Assembly (NCBI GenBank): GCA_030652215.1
Contig: JAUSBC010000031.1
Span: 1-60,471 of the forward strand
Direction: 5' to 3'
DNA from: Sideroxyarcus sp.
GTDB taxonomy: Bacteria; Pseudomonadota; Gammaproteobacteria; Burkholderiales; Gallionellaceae
DNA: 60,471 nucleotides
The position numbers and the translations under genes were made by a program. How positions within the stretch are numbered: position 1 is the stretch's first letter; every line of letters begins with the position of its first letter. Under the pieces are notes generated by a model, which saw only the letters and a program-made list of their open reading frames with translations, had not been told where the DNA came from and did no database searches. This document shows, in pieces, positions 58,511-60,471 of this stretch.

Positions 58511-60471
58511 TTCGCACCGCCCTTCTTCTTGCCGCCGCCGAAGTACGCGAGCCAGCTCGGGTGTTCTTTCATACCGGGATATTTCTTCATGGGTGCGAAT
58601 TGCGGCGAGGTCTGTTCGGGCTCTCCCTCTTCCGCCTTGTAAATGCGCACGCGCACGTCGTACCAGGCCGCCTGTCCGGTGACCGGGTCGGAATTGGAGA
58701 AACGCTTGCCGTCCGACTGCGCGGGCAATTCTTCCGAAATCACGTGGTTGAGCAGGAAGCCCTGCTGCGATTCGTTTGCGTCCGGCGTCAGGTTCCATGC
58801 ACCGGCCGCTTTGCCGACCGCGTTCCAGGTCCACACCGTGCCGGGTTCCACCGACTCGCTGTAGCGCGCCATGCAGCGCACTTTGCCCCATTGCGATTCG
58901 CACCAGATCCAGTCGCCGTCGGCGATGCCCGTATCCCTGGCCGTTTTCGCATTGACGTAAAGATAGTTATGCGAGTGAATCTGGCGCAGCCAGGCGTTCT
59001 GCGAATCCCAGGAGTGGTACATCGCCATCGGGCGCTGCGTCAGCGCCGACAACGGGTATTTCAGCTTGTCGGTGGTCTGCGTCTCCAGCGGCTCGAAGTA
59101 GAACGGCAGCGGATCGAAGAAGGTCTCGACGCGCTTCGCCAGATGCGCGGGCGGCTGGCGCGTGATGCTCTTGCCTTGGGCTGCAAGGCGGAACTTCTGC
59201 AGTACTTCGGAATACAGGTGGATCAGGATGGGTTCGGCATAGCGCGTGATACCGCTGCGCTGCGACCATTCGAGGTAGCCCTTGTTCCAGTTGCGCATGA
59301 ACTGGTAGGAACGCGGCAGCACATGATGGTGCACGCAGTCGTTCTTGGCGTACATCTCCCACTGGTTCGGATTCGGTTCGCCGCGCAGCGTTTTCTCGCC
59401 GCCCTTGCCGCGCCATCCCATAAGGAAACCGATGCCGGAGCCCGGCGCGGTTTCCCAGTTGACGATGAAGTCGGGATAGTCGCGATATTTGCGCTTGCCT
59501 TCCTTGTCGACGAAGGCCGGTAGCTTGAGGCGCGTGCCCAGTTCGATCAGTACTTCCTGGAACGGCTTGCATTCGCCGGTCGGCGGCAATACCGGAATTC
59601 GCACCGAGTCCACCGGACCATCGAACTCGGAGATCGGGCGGTCGAGCATGGACATCACGTCGTGGCGTTCGAGATAGGTGGTGTCCGGCAGAATCAGGTC
59701 GGCAAAAGCGGTCGTTTCGGAATGGAATGCATCGCACACCACGATGAACGGGATCTTGTATTCGCCGTCCTCCTCCTTGTCGACCAGCATTTTGCGCACT
59801 TCGCTGGTGTTCATCGAAGAGTTCCAGGCCATGTTGGCCATGAACAGCATCAGCGTGTCGACCTTGTAGGGATCGCCGCGCCAGGCATTGGTGATGGCGT
59901 TGTGCATCATGCCGTGCACCGACAGCGGGTATTCCCAGGAGAAGGCCTTGTCCAGACGCACCGGGCTGCCGTCGGCATTCACGAACAGGTCGTCCGGATC
60001 GGACGGCCAGCCCAGCGCCATGCCGTCCAGCGGCGTATTCGGCTGCACCGCGCGCGGGTCGTTCGGCGTGCGCGCGCAAGGCGGAATCGGGCGCGGGAAC
60101 GGCGTCTTGTGGCGGAAACCGCCCGGGCGGTCGATGGTGCCCAGCAGTGTCATCAGGATCGACAGCGCGCGTATGGTGTGAAAACCGTTGGAGTGCGCTG
60201 CGAGGCCGCGCATGGCGTGGAACGAGACCGGATTGCCGGTGACGGTGTCGTGCTCCTTGCCCCAGGAATCGGTCCAGGCGATGGGTAACTCGATCTTCTG
60301 GTCGCGCGCCGTGATGCCCATCTCGTGCGCAAGGCGCTTGATGGTCTCGGCGGGGATGCCGGTGATCTGCTCCGCCCATTCCGGCGTGTAATCCTTGACG
60401 CGGTCCTGCAGCATCTGGAATGCGGGCTTGACCGGCGTGCCGTCTGACAACTTGAATTCGCCAAGCAGGTA
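58507..60471 (-). CDS. soeA: SoeA-like molybdopterin oxidoreductase, 5'-truncated by window end
   Basis: The 654 visible residues are the C-terminal two-thirds of a DMSO-reductase-family catalytic subunit; the N-terminal [4Fe-4S] part (roughly 300 residues) lies beyond the right edge. Seen: RGLAAHSNGFHTIRALSIL, GTIDRPGGFRHK, LMLFMANMAWNSSMN, CDAFHSETTAFADLILPDTTYLERHD (pieces) and the cofactor-binding C-terminal domain (YVNAKTARDTGIADGDWIW, GQAAWYDVRVRIYKAE). The subunit oxidises sulfite to sulfate in the cytoplasm if the SoeABC assignment is right. It is the first of soeABC and the transporter genes visible here. Confidence 0.9.
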   Translation of the reverse strand, partial: YLLGEFKLSDGTPVKPAFQMLQDRVKDYTPEWAEQITGIPAETIKRLAHEMGITARDQKIELPIAWTDSWGKEHDTVTGNPVSFHAMRGLAAHSNGFHTIRALSILMTLLGTIDRPGGFRHKTPFPRPIPPCARTPNDPRAVQPNTPLDGMALGWPSDPDDLFVNADGSPVRLDKAFSWEYPLSVHGMMHNAITNAWRGDPYKVDTLMLFMANMAWNSSMNTSEVRKMLVDKEEDGEYKIPFIVVCDAFHSETTAFADLILPDTTYLERHDVMSMLDRPISEFDGPVDSVRIPVLPPTGECKPFQEVLIELGTRLKLPAFVDKEGKRKYRDYPDFIVNWETAPGSGIGFLMGWRGKGGEKTLRGEPNPNQWEMYAKNDCVHHHVLPRSYQFMRNWNKGYLEWSQRSGITRYAEPILIHLYSEVLQKFRLAAQGKSITRQPPAHLAKRVETFFDPLPFYFEPLETQTTDKLKYPLSALTQRPMAMYHSWDSQNAWLRQIHSHNYLYVNAKTARDTGIADGDWIWCESQWGKVRCMARYSESVEPGTVWTWNAVGKAAGAWNLTPDANESQQGFLLNHVISEELPAQSDGKRFSNSDPVTGQAAWYDVRVRIYKAEEGEPEQTSPQFAPMKKYPGMKEHPSWLAYFGGGKKKGGAK

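Noticed and set aside
56799-60471. Assignment of the molybdoenzyme operon as tetrathionate, thiosulfate or DMSO reductase
   Set aside because: The fold alone would allow it, but the sox/fcc/tusA context and the absence of a signal peptide on the iron-sulfur subunit favour a cytoplasmic SoeABC-type sulfite dehydrogenase. The soeA N-terminus, which would settle this, is outside the window.

Overview
The window reads as a chromosome segment of a Gram-negative, sulfur-oxidising lithotroph, most likely a betaproteobacterium of the Nitrosomonadales type (relatives of Sulfuricella or Sideroxydans). This placement is an inference from the soxYZAXB order, a flavocytochrome c, TusA/DsrE carriers, a SoeABC-type sulfite dehydrogenase and a full type VI secretion system (T6SS). 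Almost every gene lies on the minus strand; one accessory island (about 26.3-34.2 kb) runs on the plus strand. No rRNA, tRNA, CRISPR array, transposase or integrase was seen.

Region 1 (1-25.9 kb) is a T6SS locus transcribed right to left: tssE-tssF-tssG-tssH(clpV), a terminator, then vgrG-tssJ-tssK-tssL-tssM-tagF-tssA-tssB-tssC, a repeat-rich gap and hcp. Downstream of hcp is a cargo module: a DUF3540/DUF6484-like spike accessory, a PAAR-like DUF4150 protein, an AT-rich putative M15-like peptidoglycan peptidase effector with a translationally coupled exported immunity candidate, an exported hypothetical protein and a ketosynthase-fold protein cut by the window edge. TssM carries an extra copy of its N-terminal membrane hairpin.

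Region 2 (26.0-35.6 kb) is an effector island. A second VgrG with a C-terminal beta-sandwich adaptor is followed by an alpha/beta-hydrolase lipase effector and a Tli4-like immunity protein. After these come small hypothetical genes, four tandem related three-helix membrane proteins in AT-rich DNA and a larger membrane protein. An orphan minus-strand gene of unknown function closes the island. The same kind of adaptor domain seems to sit on VgrG2, on the PAAR-like protein and at the N-terminus of the M15-like effector.

Region 3 (35.8-49.2 kb) is periplasmic sulfur oxidation: an MBL-fold protein with a degenerate metal motif, a DUF302 protein, soxB-soxX-soxA-soxZ-soxY, a FadL-type porin, dsrE-like and tusA, fccB-fccA, a CX3CH-containing cytochrome, a tetraheme NapC/NirT protein, and a second soxZ-soxY pair whose SoxY ends in GGC. 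SoxCD is absent here, so sulfane sulfur is probably passed to TusA/DsrE-type carriers. Two promoters (tusA and soxY2) share an unusual composite operator: TAACCC-N4-GGGTTA followed 15-16 bp later by a 14-bp box.

Region 4 (49.2-60.5 kb) couples a SoeABC-like molybdoenzyme (soeA cut by the window end) to four anion permeases (three SulP, one SLC13/DASS) in one apparent operon. This fits cytoplasmic oxidation of sulfite and movement of sulfate or related anions across the membrane.
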